Shown: in pieces, positions 9,642 to 18,201 of the stretch
Layout: every line of letters starts with the position of its first letter
Position numbering within the stretch: position 1 is the stretch's first letter
Origin: Actinophytocola gossypii
Lineage (GTDB): Bacteria; Actinomycetota; Actinomycetes; Mycobacteriales; Pseudonocardiaceae
Length of the DNA stretch: 64,000 nt
Direction: 5' to 3'
Assembly: GCF_025165815.1 (NCBI RefSeq)
Contig: NZ_JAFFZE010000006.1
Location: forward strand, 62,001 to 126,000
Position numbers and translations under genes: made by a program
Notes under the pieces: generated by a model
Told to the model about the DNA's origin: nothing
Databases searched by the model: none
What the model saw: the letters and a program-made list of their open reading frames with translations, nothing else

Positions 9642-10388
9642 GTGCCCGGACCCGGTACCTCGTACATCTACCTCGACGCGCAGTTCGTCGCCGACCTGCA
9701 CGACCAGCTGTTCCCCGGCCTCCGGCTGACCGGTCGCGAGGTCCAGCAGCAGCGGACCACCGGCGCCCAGACCACCGGCGGTTTCGCCAACTGGATGCAG
9801 CTGCAGCGGTCCGGCGGCACCATGTCCGGCACCAACGACATCTACCAGGCCCCGGACTCCGACATCATCCGCGCGAGCCGGATCGAGGCCGAGCTGGTCC
9901 GCACCTGGCGCCTGGACCGGATCAACTTCGACGCCCCCACGAGCGACTTCCGCGAGCCGGTGCTCCGCGAACTCGCCAACGGCGACACGTTCGAGCTGGT
10001 CGCCCGCGGCCTCGACCGGCGGTGGGGGTCGAACCTCGAGCGGCTGGTGAACGCCGGGAAGGAGCTGGTGAACCGGCGCCAGGCGGACCTGGCCGCCACT
10101 CGCGACCAGCGGATCACGAACAACTCCGGCTACGCGTCCGTGGTGGCCGCCTTCACCGCCCTCGACCCGGCCATGCGCGGCGACCAGGCGGTGAACCACC
10201 TCGTGTACCGAAACCCGGCCAGCGGCCTGGTCGTGGTCGTGCCGATGGCCCTGTCGTCCGTCCGCAACGCCGGGCAGCACCTCCTGGCCCCCGGCAACAC
10301 CGTCGTCGTCGAGTGCGTCGGCCAGAAGCTCGGCTACGACGAGCAGGCCAACGCGGCGACCGTGTACCCACTGTGGATCAAGGTTTGA
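9642..10388 (+). CDS. Hypothetical protein, unrecognised family
   Basis: 248 residues from GTG 9642, chosen because CAGGAGGA lies at 9629-9636; the frame is open back to 9543 but without an RBS. There is no signal peptide or membrane helix. Composition is that of a soluble alpha/beta protein: YIYLDAQFVADLHDQLFPG at the N-terminus, an Arg/Asn-rich middle, and a C-terminal beta-rich segment with two short hydrophobic strands (GLVVVVPMALSSV, NTVVVECVGQKLG). I do not recognise it. DnaA-box-like sites lie ~80 bp upstream. It ends one base from the convergent MFS gene. Confidence 0.7.
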   Translation: MPGPGTSYIYLDAQFVADLHDQLFPGLRLTGREVQQQRTTGAQTTGGFANWMQLQRSGGTMSGTNDIYQAPDSDIIRASRIEAELVRTWRLDRINFDAPTSDFREPVLRELANGDTFELVARGLDRRWGSNLERLVNAGKELVNRRQADLAATRDQRITNNSGYASVVAAFTALDPAMRGDQAVNHLVYRNPASGLVVVVPMALSSVRNAGQHLLAPGNTVVVECVGQKLGYDEQANAATVYPLWIKV

Positions 10389-10389
10389 C

Positions 10390-11580
10390 TCACACCGGCA
10401 CGGCCGGTACCGGCTCCACCTGACGTTGCCGGGCGATGAGGACCGCGGCCACCGCCGCCACCAGCACCCCGCCGACGCCGGCCAGCGCGAACCCCCAGCC
10501 GGGCGACGAGTGGTCCACCACGAACCCCACCAGCGGCGCCCCGGCCGCCGCCCCGATGGTGAACGCCGAGGACTGCATGCCCATCGCCTCGCCGCGGGCC
10601 GCCGCCGGGGCCAGGCGGCTGACCTGCTCGCCGGTGGCCGCGATCGTCGGCGCGCACAGGGCCGACGCCGGGAGCAGCGCCAGCGCCAGCACCCACCACT
10701 CGCCGCCGGCCAGGCCGATCGGCACGGTCAGCAGGCCCAGCCACGCCATCAGCGTCACCTGGCCAGGGGTCCGCGACAGCGCCCCGTACACCAGCCCGCC
10801 GATCGCCGAGATCGCCGACCACACGATCACCACCACGCCGGTGTAGGACAGCTCCCCGTTCTCCCGCAGCTGCGCCACGATCGCCACCTCGGAGCCGGCC
10901 AGGATGAACACCGCGCCGGCGCCGATCACCAGCACCGCGATCATCCTCGGGGTCAGCCACACCCGCCTCGGCAGCCGTTCCCCGGTCGCCTCCGCCTGCT
11001 CGTCCGCGGTCCGCACGGCCGGGTTCACCAGGAACACCGCGGCGCCGACCGTCAGCACGCCGAACCCCATCGCGAGCATCGCCGTCCTGGTGTCGAACTG
11101 CGTGGCCAGCAGCACCGCCAGCGCCGGGCCGACCATGAACGACAGCTCGGTGGAGATCGAGTCCATCGAGTACGCCGTGCGCCGCAGGTCGGCGGGCACC
11201 AGCGCGGCGATGGCCTGCCGTCCGATCGACTGCGCCGGCAGCACCAGCAGCCCGCCGACGAAGCTGGCCACCAGCAGCCCCGGGTACGGCAGGAACCGCG
11301 CGAACAGCCAGAACGCGGCCTCGCCGAGCGTGGTGACCAGCACCATCGACCGCAGGCCGTACCGGTCGACCACCCGGCCCATGACCGGCGCGCCGAGCGC
11401 GATGCCGATGGTGGCGGCGGCCCCGGCCAGGCCGGCGGCGCCGTAGCCGTGCTCCAGCCCGACCGCGACGTGCAGGGTCAGCACCATGCCCGCCGCCGTC
11501 GCCGGGATGCGGGCGAAGAAGATGAGCACCATCAGGGTGCGCACGCCGGGAAGGGCGAACATCTGTCGGTAGAGCCGCAT
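10390..11580 (-). CDS. MFS transporter
   Basis: 396 residues from ATG 11580 (GAGAGG upstream), with about twelve hydrophobic segments. The loop-2 motif GRVVDRYGLRSMV (~70-82) is the classic G-x-x-x-D-R-x-G major facilitator signature. No substrate can be assigned. It lies on the same strand as, and just downstream of, the esterase gene, with 77 bases between them. Related drug/metabolite exporters of this size are common in actinobacteria. Confidence 0.85.
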   Translation of the reverse strand: MRLYRQMFALPGVRTLMVLIFFARIPATAAGMVLTLHVAVGLEHGYGAAGLAGAAATIGIALGAPVMGRVVDRYGLRSMVLVTTLGEAAFWLFARFLPYPGLLVASFVGGLLVLPAQSIGRQAIAALVPADLRRTAYSMDSISTELSFMVGPALAVLLATQFDTRTAMLAMGFGVLTVGAAVFLVNPAVRTADEQAEATGERLPRRVWLTPRMIAVLVIGAGAVFILAGSEVAIVAQLRENGELSYTGVVVIVWSAISAIGGLVYGALSRTPGQVTLMAWLGLLTVPIGLAGGEWWVLALALLPASALCAPTIAATGEQVSRLAPAAARGEAMGMQSSAFTIGAAAGAPLVGFVVDHSSPGWGFALAGVGGVLVAAVAAVLIARQRQVEPVPAVPV

Positions 11581-11611
11581 GGCTTGATTGACCTCTCGTG
11601 ATCGCCTTTCG

Positions 11612-11650
11612 GCAACCAATTTACGAGCGCCTACCGACAGTTCTGGTTGC
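11612..11650. repeat. Inverted repeat upstream of the MFS gene
   Basis: GCAACCA (11612-11618) and TGGTTGC (11644-11650) are perfect complements separated by 25 bases. They sit between the esterase stop and the MFS start, in relatively AT-rich sequence. They could form an operator or a weak terminator; no T-run follows. Confidence 0.3.
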
Positions 11651-11657
11651 GTCCGAC

Positions 11658-12755
11658 TCAGGCGGTCGGCCGGAACAGGTCCACCACGTTGGCCCTGGAC
11701 CGCAGCGCGAGCCCGGTGCGCAGCGCGCCGGCCGCCTCGGACACCGCCTCCCGGAACCGCGACCCGAGGCTCAGGAAGCTGACGAACCCGTGGATCAGGT
11801 CGTCGTGCTGGCGCTTCACCACCGGCACGCCCGCCTCCCGGAGCCGGTCGGCGAACGCGTTGCCCTCGTCGCGCAGCGGGTCGAACCCGGCGGTGGCGAT
11901 GTAGGCGGGCGGCAGACCACGCAGGTCGTCGGCCAGCAGCACGGCGATCCTCGGGTCGGTGCGCGCGGACACGTCGGGGCAGTAGTGGTCGATGAACCAG
12001 GTCATGTCGTCGTCGGTGAGGAAGAACCCGTCGCCGAACAAGTCCCGCGAGCGGCGCCGCACCGACGGGTCGGTGGCCGGGTAGAACAGCAGCTGGAACA
12101 CCGGACGCGGCCCGCCCCGGCGCACCGCGTCCAGGCAGACGACCGCGGTCAGGTTGCCGCCCGCGCTGTCCCCGCCGACCGCGATCGCCGACGGGTCGGC
12201 GCCGAGCGACTCCGCGTTGGCCGCCGCGTACCGGAACGCGGCGTAGGCGTCGTCGGCCGCGGCCGGGAACGGGTACTCCGGCGCGAGCCGGTAGCCGACC
12301 GACAGCACCCGCACGTTCGCGTGCGTGGCCAGGTACCGGCAGACGCCGTCGTGGGTGTCGAGGCCGCCGATCACCCAGCCGCCGCCGTGGTAGTACACCA
12401 GCAGCGGCGAGCCCGCCGGCAGGTCGTCCGGCTCGTACAGCCGGGCCGGGATCGTGCCGTCGGTGACCGGCAGGTTCAAATTCCGGGTGTCCACGCCGCC
12501 GACGATGGGTCCGCCGAGAAGCGTGCGCCCGGCCTCCATTCGCGCCCGCGCGCCCTCGGCGGTCGTCGAGGTCAGCGACTGGTCGGTGAGGGCGGCCATC
12601 CGCAGCAGGAGCTGGGCGTCCAGGGCGAGCTCGAGGCCGTCGCGGCGGATCGGCGGCCCGGCGAGCAGCCGGCGCGCCGGTTGGGGCAGGGCGAACACGG
12701 CGTGCAGCGCGGCGCCCTGCACCGACAACGGAACCCTGCTCAACGCGCTCGACAT
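11658..12755 (-). CDS. HSL-family alpha/beta-hydrolase (esterase/lipase)
   Basis: 365 residues from ATG 12755; the frame continues upstream, but the extra residues are Arg-rich and atypical. Hormone-sensitive-lipase features: oxyanion motif YYHGGGWVIG (~155), nucleophile in VGGDSAGGN (~225), acid in AGFDPLRDEG and histidine in DLIHGFVSF (~330). It should hydrolyse short to medium acyl esters in the cytoplasm. It precedes the MFS gene on the same strand, which may link hydrolysis and export (inference). Confidence 0.88.
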   Translation of the reverse strand: MSSALSRVPLSVQGAALHAVFALPQPARRLLAGPPIRRDGLELALDAQLLLRMAALTDQSLTSTTAEGARARMEAGRTLLGGPIVGGVDTRNLNLPVTDGTIPARLYEPDDLPAGSPLLVYYHGGGWVIGGLDTHDGVCRYLATHANVRVLSVGYRLAPEYPFPAAADDAYAAFRYAAANAESLGADPSAIAVGGDSAGGNLTAVVCLDAVRRGGPRPVFQLLFYPATDPSVRRRSRDLFGDGFFLTDDDMTWFIDHYCPDVSARTDPRIAVLLADDLRGLPPAYIATAGFDPLRDEGNAFADRLREAGVPVVKRQHDDLIHGFVSFLSLGSRFREAVSEAAGALRTGLALRSRANVVDLFRPTA

Positions 12756-12871
12756 GCGCCAAGTCTGCACCCCTGACCTGCGACGCGGTAGCGAACACGC
12801 CCAGACCCGCGATCGGGGTAGGCGAATGGGGGATGATCGGAGGAGGCGACCCACGCGGGAAGGGAGCGGCG

Positions 12872-13429
12872 GTGACGGTCAACGTGGTCGGGATCGGCGG
12901 TTCACTGCGGACCGACTCCCAGTCCGAGCGTGCTCTGCGCATCGCGCTCGCCGGTGCGGCGCTGGCCGGCGCGAAGACCACGCTCGTGTCGGGCGCCGAC
13001 CTGGTGCTCCCGTTCTACGACCCGGCCGAGCCGGAACGCGGCCCGCTGGCGCACCGCCTGGTCGAGGAGCTGCGCGCCGCCGACGGCGTGGTGCTGGTCT
13101 CGCCCGGCTACCACGGCACGGTGTCCGGCCTGGTCAAGAACGCCCTGGACTACGTCGAGGACCTCCGCGACGACCGCCGCCCGTACCTGGACGGCCGCGC
13201 GGTCGGTTGTGTGGCGACGGCCAGGGGCTGGCAGGCCGCGGTGACCACGCTGACGTCGCTGCGCTCGATCGTGCACGCGCTGCGTGGCTGGCCGACCCCG
13301 CTGGGGGCCGCGGTCAACTCCGCCGACGTGCTGTTCGACCCGGACGGCGACTGCTCGGACGAGAAGGTGGCGGCGTCCCTTCGCACGATCGGGTCACAGG
13401 TGGTGGAGTTCGCCACAGCGCGGGTATGA
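12872..13429 (+). CDS. NADPH-dependent FMN reductase family protein
   Basis: 185 residues from GTG 12872 with GGGAAGGGAG upstream; ATG 12833 is in frame but lacks an RBS. Flavodoxin-like fold: VVGIGGSLRTDSQSERAL (~4-21) binds the FMN phosphate, and VVLVSPGYHGTVSGLVKNALDY (split by the LV/KN junction, ~80-101) is the flavin-contact loop. Such proteins transfer electrons from NADPH to FMN or quinones. The gene stands alone between the esterase and dps; a link to oxidative stress with dps is possible but not shown. Confidence 0.85.
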   Translation: MTVNVVGIGGSLRTDSQSERALRIALAGAALAGAKTTLVSGADLVLPFYDPAEPERGPLAHRLVEELRAADGVVLVSPGYHGTVSGLVKNALDYVEDLRDDRRPYLDGRAVGCVATARGWQAAVTTLTSLRSIVHALRGWPTPLGAAVNSADVLFDPDGDCSDEKVAASLRTIGSQVVEFATARV

Positions 13430-13458
13430 CCGCACTTCGGTCTGGGTAGTCCCGGACC

Positions 13459-13935
13459 ATGACCAAGTCACCCATCACCAGCCCTCTCCCGGAAGCCGAC
13501 CGCACGTCCACGGGTGCCGTCCTGCAGGCGACACTGGTGGACCTCGTCGACCTGTCGCTGATCGGCAAGCAGGCGCACTGGAACGTGGTCGGCCCGAACT
13601 TCCGCAGCGCGCACCTGCAGCTGGACGAGCTGGTCACCGCCGCGCGTCAGTTCGTCGACGACGTGGCCGAGCGCGCGAACGCCATCGGCGTGTCCCCGAA
13701 CGGCAAGACGAAGACGGTGCTGGAGAGTTCCGGCATCCCGGAGTACCCGGACAACTGGCAGTCGGTGGAGTCGACGGTCGCGGCGATCGTGGAGATCCTT
13801 GGCGCGTTGATCGAGCGGCTGCGCAAGCGCATCGACGAGACCGACAAGTCCGACCTGGTCACCCAGGACCTGCTGATCGAGATCGCCGCCGAGCTGGAGA
13901 AGCAGCACTGGATGTGGCAGGCGCAGAAGGCGTAG
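13459..13935 (+). CDS. dps: Dps family DNA-protecting ferritin
   Basis: 158 residues, the usual Dps length. The four-helix protein forms a 12-mer that oxidises and stores iron and may coat DNA. Ferroxidase residues are visible in GKQAHWNVVGPNF (~33-45) and HLQLDELV (~52-59), and the C-terminal EKQHWMWQAQ is typical. Its last 77 bases overlap, antisense, the end of the SRPBCC gene. Confidence 0.9.
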   Translation: MTKSPITSPLPEADRTSTGAVLQATLVDLVDLSLIGKQAHWNVVGPNFRSAHLQLDELVTAARQFVDDVAERANAIGVSPNGKTKTVLESSGIPEYPDNWQSVESTVAAIVEILGALIERLRKRIDETDKSDLVTQDLLIEIAAELEKQHWMWQAQKA

Positions 13936-14665
13936 CGACGTACGTCCGGGCTTCGGTGACCAGCCGCCGCCACCGGTCGAGTTCGGCGGGCATCGTCGGC
14001 TTGGGCACCATCACCCACTCGCGGGTCGGCCGCCCGCCGGAGCGGAACGGCACGGCCTCGCCGCCGTCGACCATCGCGGCGGTGACCTCTGCGGGCAGCT
14101 TGACCACGAGCCGGTCCTTGGTGACGAACGCGTACACCCTGTCGTGCACGCGCAGCACGTCCTTGCGCATGGCCCGGCCCATGACCACGCCCGGTCGGCG
14201 CAGCTGCTCGCCGGCCAGGTCGTCGAACAGCTCCCGGGTGGTGACGGTGAGCAGGTCCGGGCCGGGGTCCCCGCCGGCGGCAACGGTGCGCAGCCGGTCC
14301 AGGAAGTACACCCAGCCGGCCGCGTACCCGCTGCCCTTGGTGCCCGGCAGCCCGGTGTGCTCGAGGTCGACCCTGGTGCCCGTGGTCGTCGGCGTGAGGC
14401 GGAACTCGACCCGCGACGAGCCGGCCGGGAACTCCTCGCTGCCGGCCACGCCCCAGGTGACCACCATCCGATGCGGCGCCTCGACCTCGACGTAGCGGCC
14501 GCGGATCGGCGTGCCGTCGACGTCGACGGTGAACTCGCCGCCCGGCTCCGGGTGGAGCACCGCGTGCTGACCCATCCAGGCCACCATGCCCTCGGGGGTG
14601 GTGAGGTGCTCGAACACGACCTCGGGCGGCGCGTCGATGTCGATCGAGCCGCGGTACTCAGCCAT
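13859..14665 (-). CDS. Fusion: SRPBCC (AHSA1-like) domain plus TfoX-N-like domain
   Basis: 268 residues. Residues 1-145 form an AHSA1/START-like cavity domain (SIDIDAPPEVVFEHLTTPEGM, LEHTGL). Residues ~160-245 resemble the TfoX N-terminal/YjbR fold (DVLRVHDRVYAFVTKDRLVVKLP, PFRSGGRPTREWVMVP). The last ~25 residues are low-complexity Ala/Ser/Arg and lie antisense to dps, as if an earlier stop had been lost. The ATG overlaps the end of the arsR-type gene by eight bases. AHSA1 genes paired with ArsR regulators are a frequent actinobacterial arrangement; substrate unknown. Confidence 0.8.
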   Translation of the reverse strand: MAEYRGSIDIDAPPEVVFEHLTTPEGMVAWMGQHAVLHPEPGGEFTVDVDGTPIRGRYVEVEAPHRMVVTWGVAGSEEFPAGSSRVEFRLTPTTTGTRVDLEHTGLPGTKGSGYAAGWVYFLDRLRTVAAGGDPGPDLLTVTTRELFDDLAGEQLRRPGVVMGRAMRKDVLRVHDRVYAFVTKDRLVVKLPAEVTAAMVDGGEAVPFRSGGRPTREWVMVPKPTMPAELDRWRRLVTEARTYVATPSAPATSSAASPARRRSRSAGPG

Positions 14666-14972
14666 CGGCCGACCTCCGCTCCGCCGCCTGTTTGAGGGCG
14701 GCCAGCCGGTCGGGCCAGAACGAGTCGAGGTACTCGCGGACCGCACCGAAGCCGTCCACCCGGACCGCGAACAGGTGCCGGGTGCCCTCGCGCCGCTCGG
14801 TCACCAGGCCGGCGCCGCGCAGCACCCGCAGGTGGTGCGACACGGCCTGCTGGGACAGCGCGACCCGCTCGGCGATCTCGCCGACCGCGCGCGGCTCGTC
14901 CCGCACGAGTTCGAGGATCGCGCGCCGGTTGCCGTCCCCGAGCGCGCGCAACGCCGCCTCGAGCCCGCTCAC
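14658..14972 (-). CDS. ArsR-family transcriptional regulator
   Basis: 104 residues, a winged helix-turn-helix with ALGDGNRRAILELVRDEP, GEIAERVALSQQAVSHHLRVL (recognition helix ~42-55) and a TRHLFAVR wing. No cysteine cluster for metal sensing is present, so it belongs to the SRPBCC-linked rather than the metal-sensing group. GTG start overlaps the upstream stop (GTGA) and its stop overlaps the next start, giving a tightly coupled three-gene operon. It probably represses its own promoter through the palindrome at 15502-15515. Confidence 0.88.
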   Translation of the reverse strand: MSGLEAALRALGDGNRRAILELVRDEPRAVGEIAERVALSQQAVSHHLRVLRGAGLVTERREGTRHLFAVRVDGFGAVREYLDSFWPDRLAALKQAAERRSADG

Positions 14973-15484
14973 GGTGTCCGCCCGTAGAAGGCGAGCAGCC
15001 TGGACTCCCCGGTGTCGCCCGCCGGCAGCTCCGGCCCGAACACCGGCCCCCGGTGCGCGTCGGTGACCAGCGGTTTCCCTGCGTCGAGCAGCGGCTCGGC
15101 GAGCCAGCCCGGGATGGTCGCGCGTTCCCCGGTGGCCACGCCGACGTCCCAGCCGTGCAGGACGACCTCGGTCACGTGCAGCACGAGCACGACCCGCGCC
15201 GGCGTCGGCCCGAACGGCATCGGACAGGTCCGGTCGAGCACCCCGGGCTCGGCCCAGACCCGCGCGGCCCGGTCGGCCACCTCCTCGAAGGTGACCCCCT
15301 GGGCGGCCGGCGTGCCCTCGACCGCGTCCAGCTGCATCGCCAGCGCGCCGACCAGGTGGTTCAGCAGCTGCCGCAGGTTCCAGTCGGGGCACGGCGTCGG
15401 CGCGTCCAGGGCCGAGGGCGGCACGGCGGCCAGGCGCTTCCCGGTCCACGCGTACGCCTCGTCGAGCAGGTCCACGAGTGGCAT
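14969..15484 (-). CDS. DinB/maleylpyruvate isomerase-like (TIGR03086-type) protein
   Basis: 171 residues from ATG 15484; a TTG 12 bases upstream is possible but would lie before the predicted transcription start. Typical features are LLDEAYAWTGKRLAAVPP, PTPCPDWNLRQLLNHLVGAL (~25-45) and the metal-binding VTEVVLHGWDVGVATG (~105-120), with H, H and D/E placed as in DinB-fold metalloproteins. These often use mycothiol or another thiol as cofactor; the reaction is unknown. First gene of the operon with the ArsR regulator and SRPBCC-TfoX protein. Confidence 0.8.
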   Translation of the reverse strand: MPLVDLLDEAYAWTGKRLAAVPPSALDAPTPCPDWNLRQLLNHLVGALAMQLDAVEGTPAAQGVTFEEVADRAARVWAEPGVLDRTCPMPFGPTPARVVLVLHVTEVVLHGWDVGVATGERATIPGWLAEPLLDAGKPLVTDAHRGPVFGPELPAGDTGESRLLAFYGRTP

Positions 15485-15490
15485 GCCCGA

Positions 15491-15519
15491 ATACAAACAC
15501 GCGCTTGTACAAGCGTCAA
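15491..15519 (-). promoter_or_regulatory. Promoter with embedded palindromic operator for the ArsR operon
   Basis: On the minus strand TTGACG (15514-15519), a 17-bp spacer and TTGTAT (15491-15496) form a good housekeeping promoter. Inside the spacer, CGCTTGTACAAGCG (15502-15515) is a perfect 14-bp palindrome. The predicted transcription start falls at the ATG (15484), so the mRNA is leaderless. The palindrome is the obvious site for the ArsR protein of the operon. The -35 overlaps the stop of the preceding peptidase gene. Confidence 0.65.
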
Positions 15520-17360
15520 TGATTGGACATGCCGAGTGCCCGCCGCGTGAACTCGATCTCGATGGCGACCTGCTTGATCGTCTCGGCGACGACCAGCGAG
15601 CCGTGTCCCGCGTCGTACCGGTACACCTGGTACGCGGCGCGCCGGACGGCCAGCCGGTCGAGGTAGTTGTCGATCTGCCGGATCGGGCAGCGCGGGTCGT
15701 TCTCGCCGGCGACCACCAGCACCGGCGCCCGCACCTCGTCGACGTAGGTGATGGGCGAGCACTCGACGTAGCGTTCCCGCACCTCGTCCGGCGAGCCCCC
15801 GAACAGGGCCCGGTCGAACGCGCGCAACGGCTCCATCTCGTCGGCGTACGCGGCCAGGTAGTCGGCCACGGGCACGCCGGCGACCCCCGCCGCCCACAGC
15901 TCCGGCTGCGTCCCGAGCGCGAGCAGCGAGAGGTAGCCGCCCCAGGACGCCCCGTTCACGACGCACCGAGCCGGGTCGGCGAGCCCCTTCTCCACCGCCC
16001 ACGCGTGCACCGCGGCGACGTCCTCGAGTTCGGTGAGCCCCGGCCGCCCCTCGATGGCGTCGCGCCACGCGGACCCGTACCCGGTCGACCCGCGGTAGTT
16101 GACGTGCACGACCGCGAACCCCGCGTCCAGCCAGGCGGCGCGGTACGCCGAGAACCGGTCCTCGTCGGCCGAGTGCGGGCCACCGTGCAGGATGAACACG
16201 GTCGGCAGCGGCCCCTCCGGAGCGAGCACCGGCCGCGCGTACAACGCGTGCACCATCCCGTCGGACTCGACGAACACGTCCTGCAGCTCGACCGAGGCGG
16301 GCGCCTTGTGCCCCGGCGGTTCCAGCAGCACCCGCCCGGTCCCGTCCGGGAACAACGCCCGCACCACGGTCGGCTGGGCCGCGTTGGACCACGCGTACTC
16401 CACGGTCCCGTCCGGCCGCACCGACGCCGACCCGATCGTCCCGTTCGGAGTGTCCAATCTGGACAGTGCGTTGGTGTCGAGATCCAACCGGTACAACGAG
16501 TTCCGCGCCTCATGCGTGTGCAGAACGACGATCGACCGCCCGTCGGAGCACCACTCCCCGGTGACCTCCCCCGGCAGGTCGAGGCCGAGCTCGGTCTCGG
16601 TCCCCGCCACCGGGTCCCAGATCAGCAGCTCCTCCCGCCCCCGCCGCTCGTGCAGCACCAGCAACCGCTGATCCCCCGCGACCGGACTGAACGCGAGCGC
16701 GTCGAGCCCCTTCCCGGCCCCGTCCCACAGCTCCGCGACGGTCGACCCGTCCGCGACCGCCAACACCCGCAAGGCCGGATGCCGGTTGTCCCCGTGCTCC
16801 GAGTGCGCGATGGCCAGCAACGTCTCGTCCCGGGACAGCGCCGCGACCCCGCCGTCGTGCGGGTCCCGGTACACCACCTCGGCCGGCTCGTCGCCCCGCG
16901 CGACGAAGACGGTCGTCCCGTCGTCGTTCGACACCCCGACCGCGGCAACGGATCGCCCGATCTCCACGCCGGCCGGATACCCCGGCACGCTCCCCGGCAT
17001 CGCGACCTCGGCGTCCGCCCCGGCGGGCCGCCCGGCGAACGCCTCCCGGACCCAGCTCCCGAACTCGTCCCCGTCGGAGTCCGCGAACCACCAGATGTGC
17101 TCCCCGTCGGGGCTGATGGCCGCGTACGAGGTGCCGTTGGGCCGGTCGGTGACCTGGCGCTGGGTTCCGGTCACCCGATCCCAGGCGTAGACCTCCCAGA
17201 CCCCGCTGGAGTTGGACAGGAACAGGTTCCGGTCGGGCGCGTCCTGCGCCCACCGGGGCAGCGACACCCGCGCGGCGGTGAACCGCGCACGCCATCGCGC
17301 TTCCGCTTCCTCGTCATCGAACAGCGACTCGGGAACCACAGCCAAGGGATGATTGCTCAC
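15516..17360 (-). CDS. S9 family prolyl-oligopeptidase-type serine peptidase
   Basis: 614 residues. The N-terminal ~370 form a beta-propeller (repeated strands such as ISPDGEHIWWFAD, LSRDETLLAIA). The C-terminal alpha/beta-hydrolase domain begins VFILHGGPHSADEDR. The triad is Ser in GASWGGYL (~472), Asp in GENDPRCP (~556) and His in DAGHGSLV (~586). Members cleave short peptides or acyl-peptides in the cytoplasm; no signal peptide is seen. It is followed on the same strand by the ArsR operon, which has its own promoter. Confidence 0.9.
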   Translation of the reverse strand: MSNHPLAVVPESLFDDEEAEARWRARFTAARVSLPRWAQDAPDRNLFLSNSSGVWEVYAWDRVTGTQRQVTDRPNGTSYAAISPDGEHIWWFADSDGDEFGSWVREAFAGRPAGADAEVAMPGSVPGYPAGVEIGRSVAAVGVSNDDGTTVFVARGDEPAEVVYRDPHDGGVAALSRDETLLAIAHSEHGDNRHPALRVLAVADGSTVAELWDGAGKGLDALAFSPVAGDQRLLVLHERRGREELLIWDPVAGTETELGLDLPGEVTGEWCSDGRSIVVLHTHEARNSLYRLDLDTNALSRLDTPNGTIGSASVRPDGTVEYAWSNAAQPTVVRALFPDGTGRVLLEPPGHKAPASVELQDVFVESDGMVHALYARPVLAPEGPLPTVFILHGGPHSADEDRFSAYRAAWLDAGFAVVHVNYRGSTGYGSAWRDAIEGRPGLTELEDVAAVHAWAVEKGLADPARCVVNGASWGGYLSLLALGTQPELWAAGVAGVPVADYLAAYADEMEPLRAFDRALFGGSPDEVRERYVECSPITYVDEVRAPVLVVAGENDPRCPIRQIDNYLDRLAVRRAAYQVYRYDAGHGSLVVAETIKQVAIEIEFTRRALGMSNH

Positions 17361-17398
17361 CCCCTGGATCCTGCCTCATCCGTGGGGCCGGTAGGCCA

Positions 17399-17971
17399 CT
17401 AGTTCCCGTCGGGGATGCACACGGCCTGCCCGGGCGGACAGGACCCCGGGATGCTCGGCAGCTCGCCGGGATCGACCTTGCTGCTGTCCGGCGGGGAGTC
17501 GACGAACTCCGCGCACTCGGCGTCGATCGTGAACGCCCGAGGCTCCGAGGAGTCACCGGAGACCCCGATCGTCCCGTCGACCGTGACGGAGTTCCCGTCC
17601 CGCGAAACCTCGGCGGTCTGCCCGTTCGCGCCTTCCTCGTACCGGAACAGCTCCCCGTCCCGAACGCCGATGCTGAGGGACACGGTGTCCTGGTAGTGGT
17701 CCATCAGGAAGTGCGAGGCGTCGGGATCGTCGGCGTTGTACGCCTCGACCATCAGGTGCCCCTCGTGGTCGTAACACGTCGACACCGAGTCGGTCAGCTC
17801 GACCGGCTCCCCGCCAACCGTCAGCTCGATCGTCGTGACAGCGGGCTCGTCGGTGGTCTCCGTAACCTGCCCCACCGGGTCGGCGGACGTGTCGTCGGAG
17901 CATCCACTCACCGCCAACAGGAGGGCCGCCCCGACGCCGACCACCCCGGCAACGCTACGTCGCATGATCAT
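17399..17971 (-). CDS. LpqH-like lipoprotein
   Basis: 190 residues from ATG 17971, chosen because GGAG lies eight bases upstream. The signal peptide MIMRRSVAGVVGVGAALLLA leads to the lipobox AVSGC, so the mature protein is lipid-anchored at Cys. The body resembles the mycobacterial 19-kDa antigen (LpqH) family: ELTVGGEPVELTDSVSTCY, GQTAEVSRDGNSVTVDGT and FTIDAEC, with two conserved cysteines. A C-terminal extension with CPPGQAVCIPDG is extra. Function of the family is unknown. Confidence 0.78.
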   Translation of the reverse strand: MIMRRSVAGVVGVGAALLLAVSGCSDDTSADPVGQVTETTDEPAVTTIELTVGGEPVELTDSVSTCYDHEGHLMVEAYNADDPDASHFLMDHYQDTVSLSIGVRDGELFRYEEGANGQTAEVSRDGNSVTVDGTIGVSGDSSEPRAFTIDAECAEFVDSPPDSSKVDPGELPSIPGSCPPGQAVCIPDGN

Positions 17972-18201
17972 CTGAGGTGCTCCATGATCGCATCCGATGT
18001 CGCGGCCACGATACCCACCAGACCGGTGCCGGACCCGAAAAACCGTCACATCAACGAACAGGCCCTAGGGCCGCAGTCCGAGCAACGGGGGAAGCTCAGA
18101 GCAGGCTGCGAGGAAGTGCCCGTACCTTGTGCCCGCGGCCCGGACCCGCCTTGATCGGTGTCATGGTTGCTCTCCACGTGTGGTCGCGGCAGATCTGCGC
18201 G

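Noticed and set aside
10386-10392. Missing terminator between convergent genes at 10388/10390
   Set aside because: The genes end one base apart and may share termination inside each other's 3' ends; many convergent pairs here are equally tight, so nothing special.
12756-12871. Upstream extension of the FMN reductase to ATG 12833
   Set aside because: The GTG at 12872 has the better ribosome-binding site, and the extension is unlike the family N-terminus.
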